Assembly: GCA_016707895.1 (NCBI GenBank)
Contig: JADJGV010000037.1
Location: forward strand, 1-64,000
Origin: Myxococcales bacterium
GTDB lineage: Bacteria > Myxococcota_A > Polyangia > Haliangiales > Haliangiaceae
Reading direction: 5' to 3'
Length of the DNA stretch: 64,000 nucleotides
The translations under genes and the position numbers were made by a program. Positions within the stretch are counted from its first letter, which is position 1. Every line of letters starts with the position of its first letter. The notes beneath the pieces are model-generated. The model was given only the letters and a program-made list of their open reading frames with translations, ran no database searches and was not told where the DNA came from. Positions 38,552 through 46,167 of this stretch are shown here, piece after piece.

Positions 38552-41449
38552 TCACTGCTGCAGGCACATGATCTTGTGCGCGGCGTTGTCGCAGGTCGTG
38601 ATGCTGCTCGACCCCGAGTAGTTGGCGAACGCGGTCGCCGTGCGCGTCGACGCCGAGATGCCGACCGAGCCGAACGCGGTGTTGGCCACCGTCGACCAGC
38701 CGCTGCAGCTGGTGCCGGTCCCGACGGTCTGCACCGACGCGGCGCCGGCCCAGGAGCGATCGAAGCGGTAGCCGCCCGCCGCGGTGACGTTGAGCGCCGC
38801 GTCCCAGTAGGTCGGCGGACCGGCCGCTGCGCTGCCGAGGAAGCCGGCGGCGGTGGGTGCCAGCAGCACGTTGTCGACGCGGGCCCACGGCGTGCCGGTG
38901 GTCGAGAACCGCGACGCCGCCGAGGCGCCGGTGGTGGCCAGGAGCGCGCGGAACGTGCCGGTCAGGCCAGCCGCGCTGGCCTCGCTCGCGCACAGCGCGT
39001 CGGCGCCGGCCAGGCCGCCGCTCGGGATCCAGGCCACGTTCGAGATGAACGCCCGGCGCGCGGTGGGCGCGGCCGGTGGCGCGACGGTCGCGGTCCAGCT
39101 GGTGCCCAGGCAGTACAGGTGCTGGGTGTTGTTGCAGGTCGAGCCGCCGTTCTGGGTCCAGCCCGAGGTCCCGTACTCCGGGAACCCGATCACGCCCGAG
39201 ATCGTGGTCGACGTGCCGTCGGTCCAGTCGGTGCAAGCCGTGCCGGCCAGCGTGCCGTTGGCGGCGGTGCCGGTCCACACCGTCGAGCCCAGCTCGCTCG
39301 AGCCGCGCTCGTTGATCGACAGCGGGTAGAAGATCCGGCCGGCGGCGAGGTCGCTGATCGAGTTCACGAACGGCTTGTTGTCGACGCGCACCCAGCCGGA
39401 CGCGGCGCCGAAGCGGGTCGACGCGTTGACGGTCGAGGTCGACAGCCACGCGCGGTACGTGCCCGCGAGGCCGCCCGCGGTGGCGCGGGCCTGGCAGATC
39501 GCGTCGGCGCCAGCCAGGCCGCCGAGCGCGCCGGTGTGCACCGTCGACGTCACGAACGCGATGTTGGGCGGCGGCGCGAAGCTGGCCGTCGCGGTGACCG
39601 CGGCGGCGACGGTGATCACGCAGGTGCCGGTGCCGGTGCAACCCGCGCCCGACCAGCCGGTGAAGACGTGGCCACCCGCGGTCGGTGTCGCGGTCAGCGT
39701 CACGGTGGCGCCGTAGTCGAAGGGCCGCGCGCACGTGCTCGGGCAGTTCAGGCCCGTGGGGGTCGAGGTCACCGTGCCCAGCCCGGCGCCGCCGATCGCC
39801 GCGGTGATCGTGTACTGCCGCACCGCGAACGCGGCGTCGACGGTGGCCGCCGCCGTCAGCGCGACCGTGCAGGCGCCGGTGCCGCTGCAGCCGCCGCCGC
39901 TCCAGCCGGTGAAGGTGCCGCCGGCGCCGCCGCTGGCGGTCAGCGTCACCGTCGTGCCGTGGTCGTAGGGCTCGCTGCAGTCGGTGCCGCAGTTGATGCC
40001 GGCCGGCGCCGAGCTGACCGTGCCGTAGCTGGCGCCGGCGCCCGAGCGCGTCACCGTGAGCGTGTAGCGGTTCAGCGTGAAGGTCGCGGTGACCGTGGTC
40101 GACGCGGCGAGCGTCACGGCGCACGCGCCCAGGCCGCTGCAGCCGCCGCCGCTCCAGCCGGCGAACGTCGAGCCGGCGTCGGCGGTGGCGGCCAGGGTGA
40201 TCGAGGTGCCGGCGTTGAACGGGGCGGTGCAGGTCGCGCCGCAGGCGATGCCGGCCGGCGTCGAGGTCACCGTGCCGCTGCCGGTGCCGGTCTTGCTCAC
40301 CGTCAGCGCCACCTGGTTCACCGTGAAGGTCGCGCCGACGGTGCGGGCCTGGTCCATCGTCACCACGCAGGCGCCGACGCCGGTGCACGCGCCGGTCCAG
40401 CCCGAGAACGCCGAGGTGCCGCCGGCGGTTGCGGTCAGCGCCACCATCGTGCCGTGGTCGAAGGTCGCCGCGCAGGTCGCCCCGCAGGTGATGCCGACGG
40501 GGTTCGAGGTGATCGTGCCGGCGCCGGTGCCGCCCACCGAGGTCGTGAGCGTGTACTGCCGCAGCCGGAAGTCGGCCGCCACCGTCTTGGCCGCGTCCAT
40601 CGTCACCACGCACGGGCCGGTGCCGGTGCAGGCGCCGCTCCACCCCGCGAACGTCGACGTGGCGTCGGGCGCCGCGGTCAGCGTCACCTGCTGGTTGGCG
40701 CTGTAGGTCTCGCTGCAGTCGGCGCCGCAGTCGATGCCGGCCGGCGTCGAGGTCACGCCGCCGGCGCCGTTGCCGGTGCGGGTGACCACCAGCGTGTAGT
40801 TGAGCGCGAACGCCGCGTTGATCGTCGCGTTGTCGCGGACGTTGAACGTGCACGGCCCGGTGCCGCTGCAGCCGCCGCCGCTCCAGCCGACGAACAGCGA
40901 CGCGCCGGTCGGCGTCGCGGTCAGCGTGATCGGGGTGTCGTAGGCGACCGTCGCGCTGCACGCCGACGGGCACGACAGCCCGAGCGCCGCTGGCGTCGCC
41001 GCCACCGTGCCGGTGCCGTTGCCGACGATCGCGGTCGTCACCGTGAACATCACCGGCGCGAACGCGGCCGTCACCGACGTGGCCGCCGCCAGGGTCAGCG
41101 TGCAGGTCGGCTGCGAGCCCGTGCACGCGCCCGTCCAGCCGGTGAAGACGCTGCCGGCGTCGGCCGCCGCGGTCAGCGTGACCTGGGTCCCCATCGAGAA
41201 GTCGGCCTGGCACGTCGCGCCGCACGCGATGCCCGCTGGCGCCGACGTCACCGTGCCGGCGCCGTTGCGGCTCACCGTGAGCGTCACCGGCTGCACCGGC
41301 GGCGCGTCGATCGCGGCGTCGATCGGCGGCTCGATCGTACCGTCAGTGCCAGCGTCGGGCGCCGTCGGCCCGTCGGCGATGGGGGGAGTGATCTGACCGC
41401 AGGCGGCCACGGCCACGAGCGCGACGAGCGGGACGAGAGACCTGTACAT
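38552..41449 (-). CDS. Lipoprotein with seven Cys-rich InlB-type repeats and two DUF1554 domains
   Basis: A 965-residue exported protein from ATG 41449 (MYRSLVPLVALVAVAACGQ, lipobox VAAC). After an Asp/Ala/Pro linker (PTAPDAGTDGT) come seven tandem repeats of about 75 residues (divergent InlB B-repeat type), each with a GTVTSxPAGIxCGxxC start, FxGWSGxC and CxVTM near the end, so each unit holds two Cys pairs. Two DUF1554-type domains follow (AFVTSTVHTGALGGLAGADAIC and AFISNVAWIPSGGLAGADALC), with GWVRVDN and SGCSGWSTV-like motifs and paired Cys, ending near CLQQ. Probably a surface-anchored binding protein. The same repeats fill the 1,958-residue protein at 57743. An upstream in-frame GTG at 41485 is an alternative start. 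Confidence 0.85.
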   Translation of the reverse strand: MYRSLVPLVALVAVAACGQITPPIADGPTAPDAGTDGTIEPPIDAAIDAPPVQPVTLTVSRNGAGTVTSAPAGIACGATCQADFSMGTQVTLTAAADAGSVFTGWTGACTGSQPTCTLTLAAATSVTAAFAPVMFTVTTAIVGNGTGTVAATPAALGLSCPSACSATVAYDTPITLTATPTGASLFVGWSGGGCSGTGPCTFNVRDNATINAAFALNYTLVVTRTGNGAGGVTSTPAGIDCGADCSETYSANQQVTLTAAPDATSTFAGWSGACTGTGPCVVTMDAAKTVAADFRLRQYTLTTSVGGTGAGTITSNPVGITCGATCAATFDHGTMVALTATAGGTSAFSGWTGACTGVGACVVTMDQARTVGATFTVNQVALTVSKTGTGSGTVTSTPAGIACGATCTAPFNAGTSITLAATADAGSTFAGWSGGGCSGLGACAVTLAASTTVTATFTLNRYTLTVTRSGAGASYGTVSSAPAGINCGTDCSEPYDHGTTVTLTASGGAGGTFTGWSGGGCSGTGACTVALTAAATVDAAFAVRQYTITAAIGGAGLGTVTSTPTGLNCPSTCARPFDYGATVTLTATPTAGGHVFTGWSGAGCTGTGTCVITVAAAVTATASFAPPPNIAFVTSTVHTGALGGLAGADAICQARATAGGLAGTYRAWLSTSTVNASTRFGAASGWVRVDNKPFVNSISDLAAGRIFYPLSINERGSSELGSTVWTGTAANGTLAGTACTDWTDGTSTTISGVIGFPEYGTSGWTQNGGSTCNNTQHLYCLGTSWTATVAPPAAPTARRAFISNVAWIPSGGLAGADALCASEASAAGLTGTFRALLATTGASAASRFSTTGTPWARVDNVLLAPTAAGFLGSAAAGPPTYWDAALNVTAAGGYRFDRSWAGAASVQTVGTGTSCSGWSTVANTAFGSVGISASTRTATAFANYSGSSSITTCDNAAHKIMCLQQ

Positions 41450-41485
41450 GCTCTTGTAGAGCGGGTCGGCGGTCTGATGTGACAC

Positions 41486-41947
41486 GCTTGCCAGAGCCTG
41501 CCGGCGTCTGGCGCGCCGGCTTGACGGCGCCGCGTCGAGGAATCACATGTTCTGACGGCTGGTTTGGGCGCGGAGCTTCCAGGCAAGGGACATGGCGGGG
41601 CTTCCACGTGGGACTTGGTGGGGACGCCGACGTGGGGGCCCAGATTCCACGTGGGACGCGGCGTCCGGTTCCACGTGGGGACGCGGCGTCCGGTTCCACG
41701 TGGGACTTGGTGGGGACGCCGACGTGGGGGCCCAGATTCCACGTGGGACGCGGCGTCCGATTCCACGTGGGACGCGGCGTCCGGTTCCACGTGGGACGCG
41801 GCGTCCGGTTCCACGTGGGACGCGGCGTCCGGTTCCACGTGGGACGCGGCGTCCGGTTCCACGTGGGACGCGGCGTCCGGTTCCGCGTGGGACGACCGGC
41901 GTCGATTCCACGTGGGACAGGGGACTGAGCTGCGGGGGCCGCCGCGC
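41486..41947. other. Gene-poor segment carrying a tandem array
   Basis: Between the repeat lipoprotein start and the TetR stop no credible gene was found. Open frames exist on both strands only because the 24-bp unit has no stop codon in any frame. Most of the segment is the array at 41602-41929. Confidence 0.6.
41602..41929. repeat. Tandem array of 12 palindromic units, 24-bp basic period
   Basis: Twelve units begin with TTCCACGTGGGAC. Ten short units are about 24 bp, most with GCGGCGTCCGG after that core. Two long units (41602-41644 and 41694-41736) are 43 bp and carry an extra TTGGTGGGGACGCCGACG block. Unit starts are about 41602, 41645, 41669, 41694, 41737, 41761, 41785, 41809, 41833, 41857, 41881 and 41906. 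One copy is CCGCGTGG and one has an extra G. Each short unit holds two inverted repeats: CCACGTGG (8 bp) and GGACGC-G-GCGTCC. On the minus strand it reads PDAASHVE per unit. Length conservation is near perfect, so recent duplication is likely. Not CRISPR: no unique spacers. Confidence 0.85.
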
Positions 41948-42604
41948 TCAGTCGACCTGGGGGCTGCCCAGGTACCGCAGGATCAGCTCGCTGGTGTGCC
42001 GCTGCACCGCCTTGGCTTGCTCCAGCGGTAGCTCGATCGACGCGTGGATCAGTGCCTCGACCGCTTCGACCACGACCAGCGCGGCGGTGACCACGTCGTC
42101 CGAGCGCTGGTGCTGATCCGGCCGTGCGCGGAGCAGATCCTCGACCACGGCGCGCGAGCGCTGGTTGGTGGTCTGCAGGATCGCCAGCGCGCCGACCCAC
42201 GGGATCTGCTGGTGCACCACGCGGTGCAGCTCGGGATCGACCAGGTGCGCGGCGAACAGCGCGTCGATCACCGCTGGGATCGCGACCGCGAACGGCCGGC
42301 CGATCGCCGCGGTCGCGTGGTGCGTGAACACCGACCACATCGCGGCGTCGTGGCGCTCGAGCAGCGCGTGCACCAGCGCCTCCTTGTTGGGGAAGTACTG
42401 GTACAGCGAGCCGACGCTGACCCCGGCCACCTCGGCGACCCGGTTGGTCGAGGTCTCCTCGTAGCCGTGCTTGCGCAGCACGCGCGCCGCCGCGTCGAGG
42501 ATGGTGTCGACCATCGCCCGCGAGCGCGCCTGCTGCGGCTGCTTGCGCGAGGCCTTGCGGCGCGGCGGGGGAGGGCGGGGCGAAACACGAGTGTCTGCTC
42601 GCAT
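41948..42604 (-). CDS. TetR-family transcriptional regulator
   Basis: A 218-residue regulator from ATG 42604 (MRADTRVSPRPPPPRRKASR). The DNA-binding domain is near residues 25-85: QARSRAMVDTILDAAARVLRK, GYEETSTNRVAEVAGVSVGS and LYQYFPNKEALVHALLERH, the classic helix-turn-helix. The C-terminal ligand domain is helical (AIPAVIDALFAAHLVDPELH; SDDVVTAALVVVEAVEALI). An in-frame ATG at 42667 would lengthen it, but the promoter (TTGACC, 17 bp, CACGCT, 6 nt, ATG) fixes 42604. It is divergent from the COQ4-like gene and probably represses it through the inverted repeat at 42773-42788. The array follows its stop. Confidence 0.92.
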   Translation of the reverse strand: MRADTRVSPRPPPPRRKASRKQPQQARSRAMVDTILDAAARVLRKHGYEETSTNRVAEVAGVSVGSLYQYFPNKEALVHALLERHDAAMWSVFTHHATAAIGRPFAVAIPAVIDALFAAHLVDPELHRVVHQQIPWVGALAILQTTNQRSRAVVEDLLRARPDQHQRSDDVVTAALVVVEAVEALIHASIELPLEQAKAVQRHTSELILRYLGSPQVD

Positions 42605-42610
42605 CCGGTG

Positions 42611-42639
42611 AGCGTGCAGGCCGGGTGAAGGTAGGTCAA
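42611..42639 (-). promoter_or_regulatory. TetR gene promoter, leaderless
   Basis: On the minus strand TTGACC (42634-42639), a 17-bp spacer, then CACGCT (42611-42616), then 6 nt to ATG 42604. AAACACGAG occurs at 42643-42651 just upstream and again at 42583-42591 inside the gene, 60 bp apart. GCTCGC (42598-42603) overlapping the start codon matches one half of the operator upstream of the COQ4-like gene. Confidence 0.6.
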
Positions 42640-42764
42640 GCAAAACACGAGCGCCGGCGCCAGGCATCGATGTGTCATCGTGGCACGATGCTCCGTCTGC
42701 GTCGCATGATCTCGGTGGGTTGTGCCAGGGGGCGGCTGATCACCCGCGATCACCGGGACGCGAG

Positions 42765-42793
42765 CTGACAACGCGAGCAAAAGCTCGCATTAT
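42765..42793 (+). promoter_or_regulatory. Promoter of the COQ4-like gene with an embedded operator
   Basis: CTGACA (42765-42770), a 17-bp spacer, CATTAT (42788-42793), 6 nt, then ATG 42800. The spacer contains GCGAGC-AAAA-GCTCGC (42773-42788), a 16-bp inverted repeat placed exactly between the -35 and -10 boxes. A bound TetR dimer would block RNA polymerase there. This is a sequence inference; no binding data exist. Confidence 0.6.
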
Positions 42794-42799
42794 GAGTCC

Positions 42800-43462
42800 A
42801 TGCAGAACCCGCTCGCCGCCTTCCGCATCGCCCGCGCCGCCCTCCGGCTGGTCCGCGACCCCAACCGCCTCGACGAGGTCATCGCGATGGCCGACGATCT
42901 CGGCGAGTCGCCGGCGTTCGACGCGATCGTCCGGCACGTCGAGGAGATGCCGGGTGGGCGCGCGGCGATGGCGGAGCGCCCGCGGGTCGACCTCGACCTG
43001 CCGCGCCTGCGGCAGCTCCCCGACGGCACGTTTGGCCGCGAGACCGCCCGCTTCCTCGACGCCCGCGGCCTCGACCCCGCCGATCTGCCGCGCCGCCCGG
43101 CCGCCGACGGCAAGGCCTGGGTGCGCGCGCACCTCTACGAGACCCACGACCTGTGGCACGTCGTGACCGGCTTCGACACCGACGTCGCGGGCGAGCTCGG
43201 CCTGCAGGCGTTCTACCTGGCGCAGTTCCCGGCGCGCCTCGCCGCGGCGATCCTGGCGATCGGCTTCCTCAACACGTTCCTCTACGCGTTCGACGAGCGC
43301 GACGCCCGCACCGACGCGATCGCCCGGGGCTGGCAGCTCGGCCAGGCCGCGCGCCCGTTCCTGGCCGTCCGCTGGGCCGACCTGTGGACCCTGCCGCTGG
43401 CCGAGGTCCGCGCCCGCCTCGGCGTCACCGCGCCGATCGCCGCCGCCCGCGCCGCGGCCTGA
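42800..43462 (+). CDS. COQ4-family protein
   Basis: A 220-residue protein (MQNPLAAFRIARAALRLVRD). The COQ4 metal motif HDxxHx11E is complete: HDLWHVVTGFDTDVAGE near residues 116-132. The segments GRETARFLDARGLDPADLP and LGLQAFYLAQFPARLAAAIL also fit the family. In eukaryotes COQ4 acts in ubiquinone synthesis; bacterial relatives often sit outside quinone operons. Related lineages mainly use menaquinone, so a different substrate or lipid-binding role is possible here. Regulated by the divergent TetR gene through the operator in its promoter. No other quinone genes are nearby. Confidence 0.85.
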   Translation: MQNPLAAFRIARAALRLVRDPNRLDEVIAMADDLGESPAFDAIVRHVEEMPGGRAAMAERPRVDLDLPRLRQLPDGTFGRETARFLDARGLDPADLPRRPAADGKAWVRAHLYETHDLWHVVTGFDTDVAGELGLQAFYLAQFPARLAAAILAIGFLNTFLYAFDERDARTDAIARGWQLGQAARPFLAVRWADLWTLPLAEVRARLGVTAPIAAARAAA

Positions 43463-43494
43463 CCCGGCGAGGCGCCTGTGGCACGCTGCTGCGC

Positions 43495-43971
43495 ATGACG
43501 CTGCGCTGCGTAGTGTGTGGAGACATGGTGGCCGGCGACGCGCACTACGCCGACGCCTGGGAGCGGAGCCGCAAGCGATCGCCGTGCTGCGGGCCTGGCT
43601 GCGCCAGCCGGTTCGATCCCGATCGCCACTGGATCCCCGCCGTGCTGCCGCCGCCGGTGGACGGCGACGAACGTACGCGGCTGCGGACCCTGGCCCGGCA
43701 ACGCCTCGCGGGGCTGGACCTGCCGCGCCCGGTCGTGCGCGAACTGCTGCTCGCCGGCCTGGCGCCCGACACGCTGCGCGCATTGGTGGGCGAAGGCCGC
43801 GCGGCCAGCGCCGCCGCCCGCGCCGAGAACCGCGCCGGCTTCCTGGTCTGGTTGCTCCGCGGCCGACTCCGCCAGCAGCACCCCGACCAGCGTGGCGATC
43901 GCGACTACGCCGACGCCGAGGCCGATCTCGATCAGTGGGACGCCGCGGCTGCGGCGCGCGCGTCGTGGTGA
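43495..43971 (+). CDS. Small zinc-finger-like protein, unknown function
   Basis: A 158-residue protein starting MTLRCVVCGDMVAGDAHYAD. CVVC and CCGPGC form a likely zinc-binding pair of motifs near residues 5-8 and 31-36. The rest is helical (RPVVRELLLAGLAPDTLRAL) with RLRQQHPDQRGDRDY and a C-terminal acidic stretch. CACGCT lies 7 nt upstream of the ATG. It lies between the COQ4-like gene and another small gene on the same strand. No family recognised. Confidence 0.6.
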   Translation: MTLRCVVCGDMVAGDAHYADAWERSRKRSPCCGPGCASRFDPDRHWIPAVLPPPVDGDERTRLRTLARQRLAGLDLPRPVVRELLLAGLAPDTLRALVGEGRAASAAARAENRAGFLVWLLRGRLRQQHPDQRGDRDYADAEADLDQWDAAAAARASW

Positions 43972-44008
43972 CTTGCCGCGAGCCACGCCGGGCCGCTACC
44001 GTCGCTGC

Positions 44009-44311
44009 ATGACCGACGTCACCTTCCGCGACTTCGCCGCGGCGATCATGGGCAACGACGCGCCCGCCGCCGAGGCGGTGCTGGCGACGCTGCTCGGCCT
44101 CGACACGTCCACCGCCACCGCCGCCACCGCCCACTTCCGCGGTCGCATGGCCGATCCCGCGTTCATGCCCAGGGCCATGGGCCTGCGCACCGCGGTCACG
44201 ACCGGCAGCGACGCCGACATCGGCGCGCTGCTCGCCGACTGCTTCGGCCTCGTCGACGCCCCCGCCACCGCGGCGCTCGCTACGCTGCGCACGCGCTACC
44301 CTCGCCCGTAG
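44009..44311 (+). CDS. Small protein of unknown function
   Basis: A 100-residue predicted soluble protein (MTDVTFRDFAAAIMGNDAPA). It has two helical segments around a short loop (LDTSTATAATAHFRGRMADP), with a second similar one (AMGLRTAVTTGSDADIGALL). No motifs of known families. TACCGT (43997-44002) is 6 nt before the ATG, the standard leaderless spacing. It ends 29 bp from the convergent eno gene. Confidence 0.6.
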   Translation: MTDVTFRDFAAAIMGNDAPAAEAVLATLLGLDTSTATAATAHFRGRMADPAFMPRAMGLRTAVTTGSDADIGALLADCFGLVDAPATAALATLRTRYPRP

Positions 44312-44340
44312 CCCACCGCACCGCGCGCCGCCTCACCGCG

Positions 44341-45618
44341 CTAGCGCCGGAACAGCGCCTTGCCGCCGAACCGCGCGTCGTCGCCGAGCTCGTCGGCGAT
44401 CCGCAGCAGCTGGTTGTACTTGGCGATGCGATCCGAGCGCGACGCCGAGCCGGTCTTGATCTGGCCGGCGTTGGTGGCGACCGCGAGGTCGGCGATGAAC
44501 GCGTCCTCGCTCTCGCCCGAGCGGTGCGAGATGATCGCGGTGTAGCGGCTGTGCTGGGCGGTGCGGACCGCGTCGAGGGTCTCCGACAGCGTGCCGATCT
44601 GGTTCACCTTCACCAGGATCGAGTTGGCGATGCCCTGCTCGATGCCGCGCTTGAGCCGCGCGGTCTGGGTGACGAACAGGTCGTCGCCGACCAGCTGGAC
44701 GTTCCCGCCCAGGCGATCGGTCAGCGCCTTCCAGCCGCTCCAGTCGTCCTGATCGAGGCCGTCCTCGATCGACACCAGCGGGTACTTGCCGGCCCAGCCA
44801 GCGTACAGCTCGACCATCTCGGCCGAGGTGCGGTGCTTGCCCTCGTAGGCGTAGGTGCCCTTGGCCTTGTCGAAGAACTCCGACGCGGCGACGTCGAGCG
44901 CCAGGAAGATCTGCTCGCCGGCCTTGTACCCGGCCTTGCCGATCGCCTCGAGGATCGTCGTCATCGCCTGCTCGGCCGAGTCGATCGCCGGGGCGAAGCC
45001 GCCCTCGTCGCCGACGTTGGTGGCGAGGCCCTGCTTCTTGAGGATCGCCTTGAGGTGGTGGAACACCTCGACCCCGGCGCGCAGCGCGTCCTCGAACCGG
45101 TCGAAGCCGGCCGGCACGATCATGAACTCCTGGATGTCGAGCGCGTTGTCGGCGTGGGCGCCGCCGTTGATGATGTTCATCAGCGGCACCGGCAGGGTCA
45201 GCGCGCCGACGCCGCCGAGGTAGCGGTACAGCGGCAGCTCGTGGGCCACCGCGGCGGCGCGGGCGCACGCCATCGACACCGCGAGGATGGCGTTGGCGCC
45301 GAGCGCGCTCTTGGTGGCGGTGCCGTCGAGCTCGCACAGCGCGGCGTCGATCGCGGCCTGGTCGGCGGCGTCGGCGCCGATCAGCTCGGGCGCGATGGTC
45401 TCGATGACGTTGGCGACGGCCTTCTCGACGCCCTTGCCGAGGAAGCGGCCGGCGTCGCCGTCGCGCAGCTCGAGCGCCTCGTGCTCGCCGGTGGATGCCC
45501 CCGAGGGGACGATCGCGCGCCCGAGGGCGCCGCTCTCGAGGCCGACCTCGGCCTCGACGGTGGGGTTGCCGCGCGAATCGAGGACCTCGCGGGCGTGGAT
45601 CCAGACGATGTCGGTCAT
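44341..45618 (-). CDS. eno: Enolase
   Basis: The glycolytic enzyme that converts 2-phosphoglycerate to phosphoenolpyruvate. The 425-residue protein starts MTDIVWIHAREVLDSRGNPT. Diagnostic motifs: PSGASTGEHEALELRDGD, MNIINGGAHADN, IQEFMIVP, VGDEGGFAPAI, the Mg-binding ALDVAAS-EFF, IEDGLDQDDW and GDDLFVTQ, the catalytic Lys region ILVKVNQIGTLSET, SHRSGESEDAFIADLAVA and KTGSASRSDRIAKYNQLLRI. Length is normal. TAGGTT (minus strand 45626-45631) is 7 nt before ATG 45618. Divergent from the DUF4440-like lipoprotein gene. Confidence 0.98.
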   Translation of the reverse strand: MTDIVWIHAREVLDSRGNPTVEAEVGLESGALGRAIVPSGASTGEHEALELRDGDAGRFLGKGVEKAVANVIETIAPELIGADAADQAAIDAALCELDGTATKSALGANAILAVSMACARAAAVAHELPLYRYLGGVGALTLPVPLMNIINGGAHADNALDIQEFMIVPAGFDRFEDALRAGVEVFHHLKAILKKQGLATNVGDEGGFAPAIDSAEQAMTTILEAIGKAGYKAGEQIFLALDVAASEFFDKAKGTYAYEGKHRTSAEMVELYAGWAGKYPLVSIEDGLDQDDWSGWKALTDRLGGNVQLVGDDLFVTQTARLKRGIEQGIANSILVKVNQIGTLSETLDAVRTAQHSRYTAIISHRSGESEDAFIADLAVATNAGQIKTGSASRSDRIAKYNQLLRIADELGDDARFGGKALFRR

Positions 45619-45684
45619 GGGGCGGAACCTACACGAGGCCGCCGCCGCCACCAACGCCCGACCGTGTGCTAAGAAGCCGCGACC

Positions 45685-46167
45685 ATGTGGCGCCCCACGA
45701 TCCTCGCCTGCGCGATCGCCGCGGCCGCCTGCGGCGGGGGCGGCGGGGCCAAGGGCGCACCCACCGTGCCCGGCGCGATCGATCCGTTTAGCGCGGTGTT
45801 CCGCGCCGTCGAGCAGTGGCGCCAGGGCTGGGAGGTGCGGTCGATGGACGCGCTGGCGCCGCTCTACCGCCACGACGATCACACGGTCGTCGTCTACCAG
45901 GGCCAGGCCCACGTCGGCTGGCCCCAGGCCGAGACCTTCCTGCGCAGCGTCGTCGACGGCGCGCGCGAGGTGCACCTGACCGTGTCCGATGGCCAGGTCG
46001 CCGCGCTGGGCGACAGCGGCGCGACCTACGCGGCGCGCCTGACCCGCGAGATCTCCGACGGCGCGGTCACGGTGTCCGACACCGGCTACCTGACGCTGAC
46101 CTTCGCGCGCTCCGGCGCGGCGTGGGAGATCGTCGCCGAGCACTACTCGTACCGGGCCGGGCCGTGA
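45685..46167 (+). CDS. SnoaL/DUF4440-like lipoprotein
   Basis: A 160-residue lipoprotein, MWRPTILACAIAAAACGGGGG, lipobox AAAC near residue 16. The mature part has the SnoaL-like cone fold pattern: FRAVEQWRQGWEVRSMDALAPLYRHDDHTVVVYQGQAHVGWPQ, then YAARLTREISDGAVTVSDTGYLTLTFAR and WEIVAEHYSY. The fold is shared by many hydratases and steroid isomerases; function here unknown. Its stop overlaps the GTG of hom (GTGA), so it is translated in the same operon as hom and the thioesterase. Confidence 0.85.
   Translation: MWRPTILACAIAAAACGGGGGAKGAPTVPGAIDPFSAVFRAVEQWRQGWEVRSMDALAPLYRHDDHTVVVYQGQAHVGWPQAETFLRSVVDGAREVHLTVSDGQVAALGDSGATYAARLTREISDGAVTVSDTGYLTLTFARSGAAWEIVAEHYSYRAGP

Noticed and set aside
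41602..41929. The array taken as a CRISPR locus
   Set aside because: Units abut each other without unique spacers, the period is 24 bp, and no cas genes are near.
41343..42338. Minus-strand frame of 331 codons running through the array and into the TetR gene
   Set aside because: It exists because the repeat has no stops in any frame, and it covers the TetR gene in the wrong frame.
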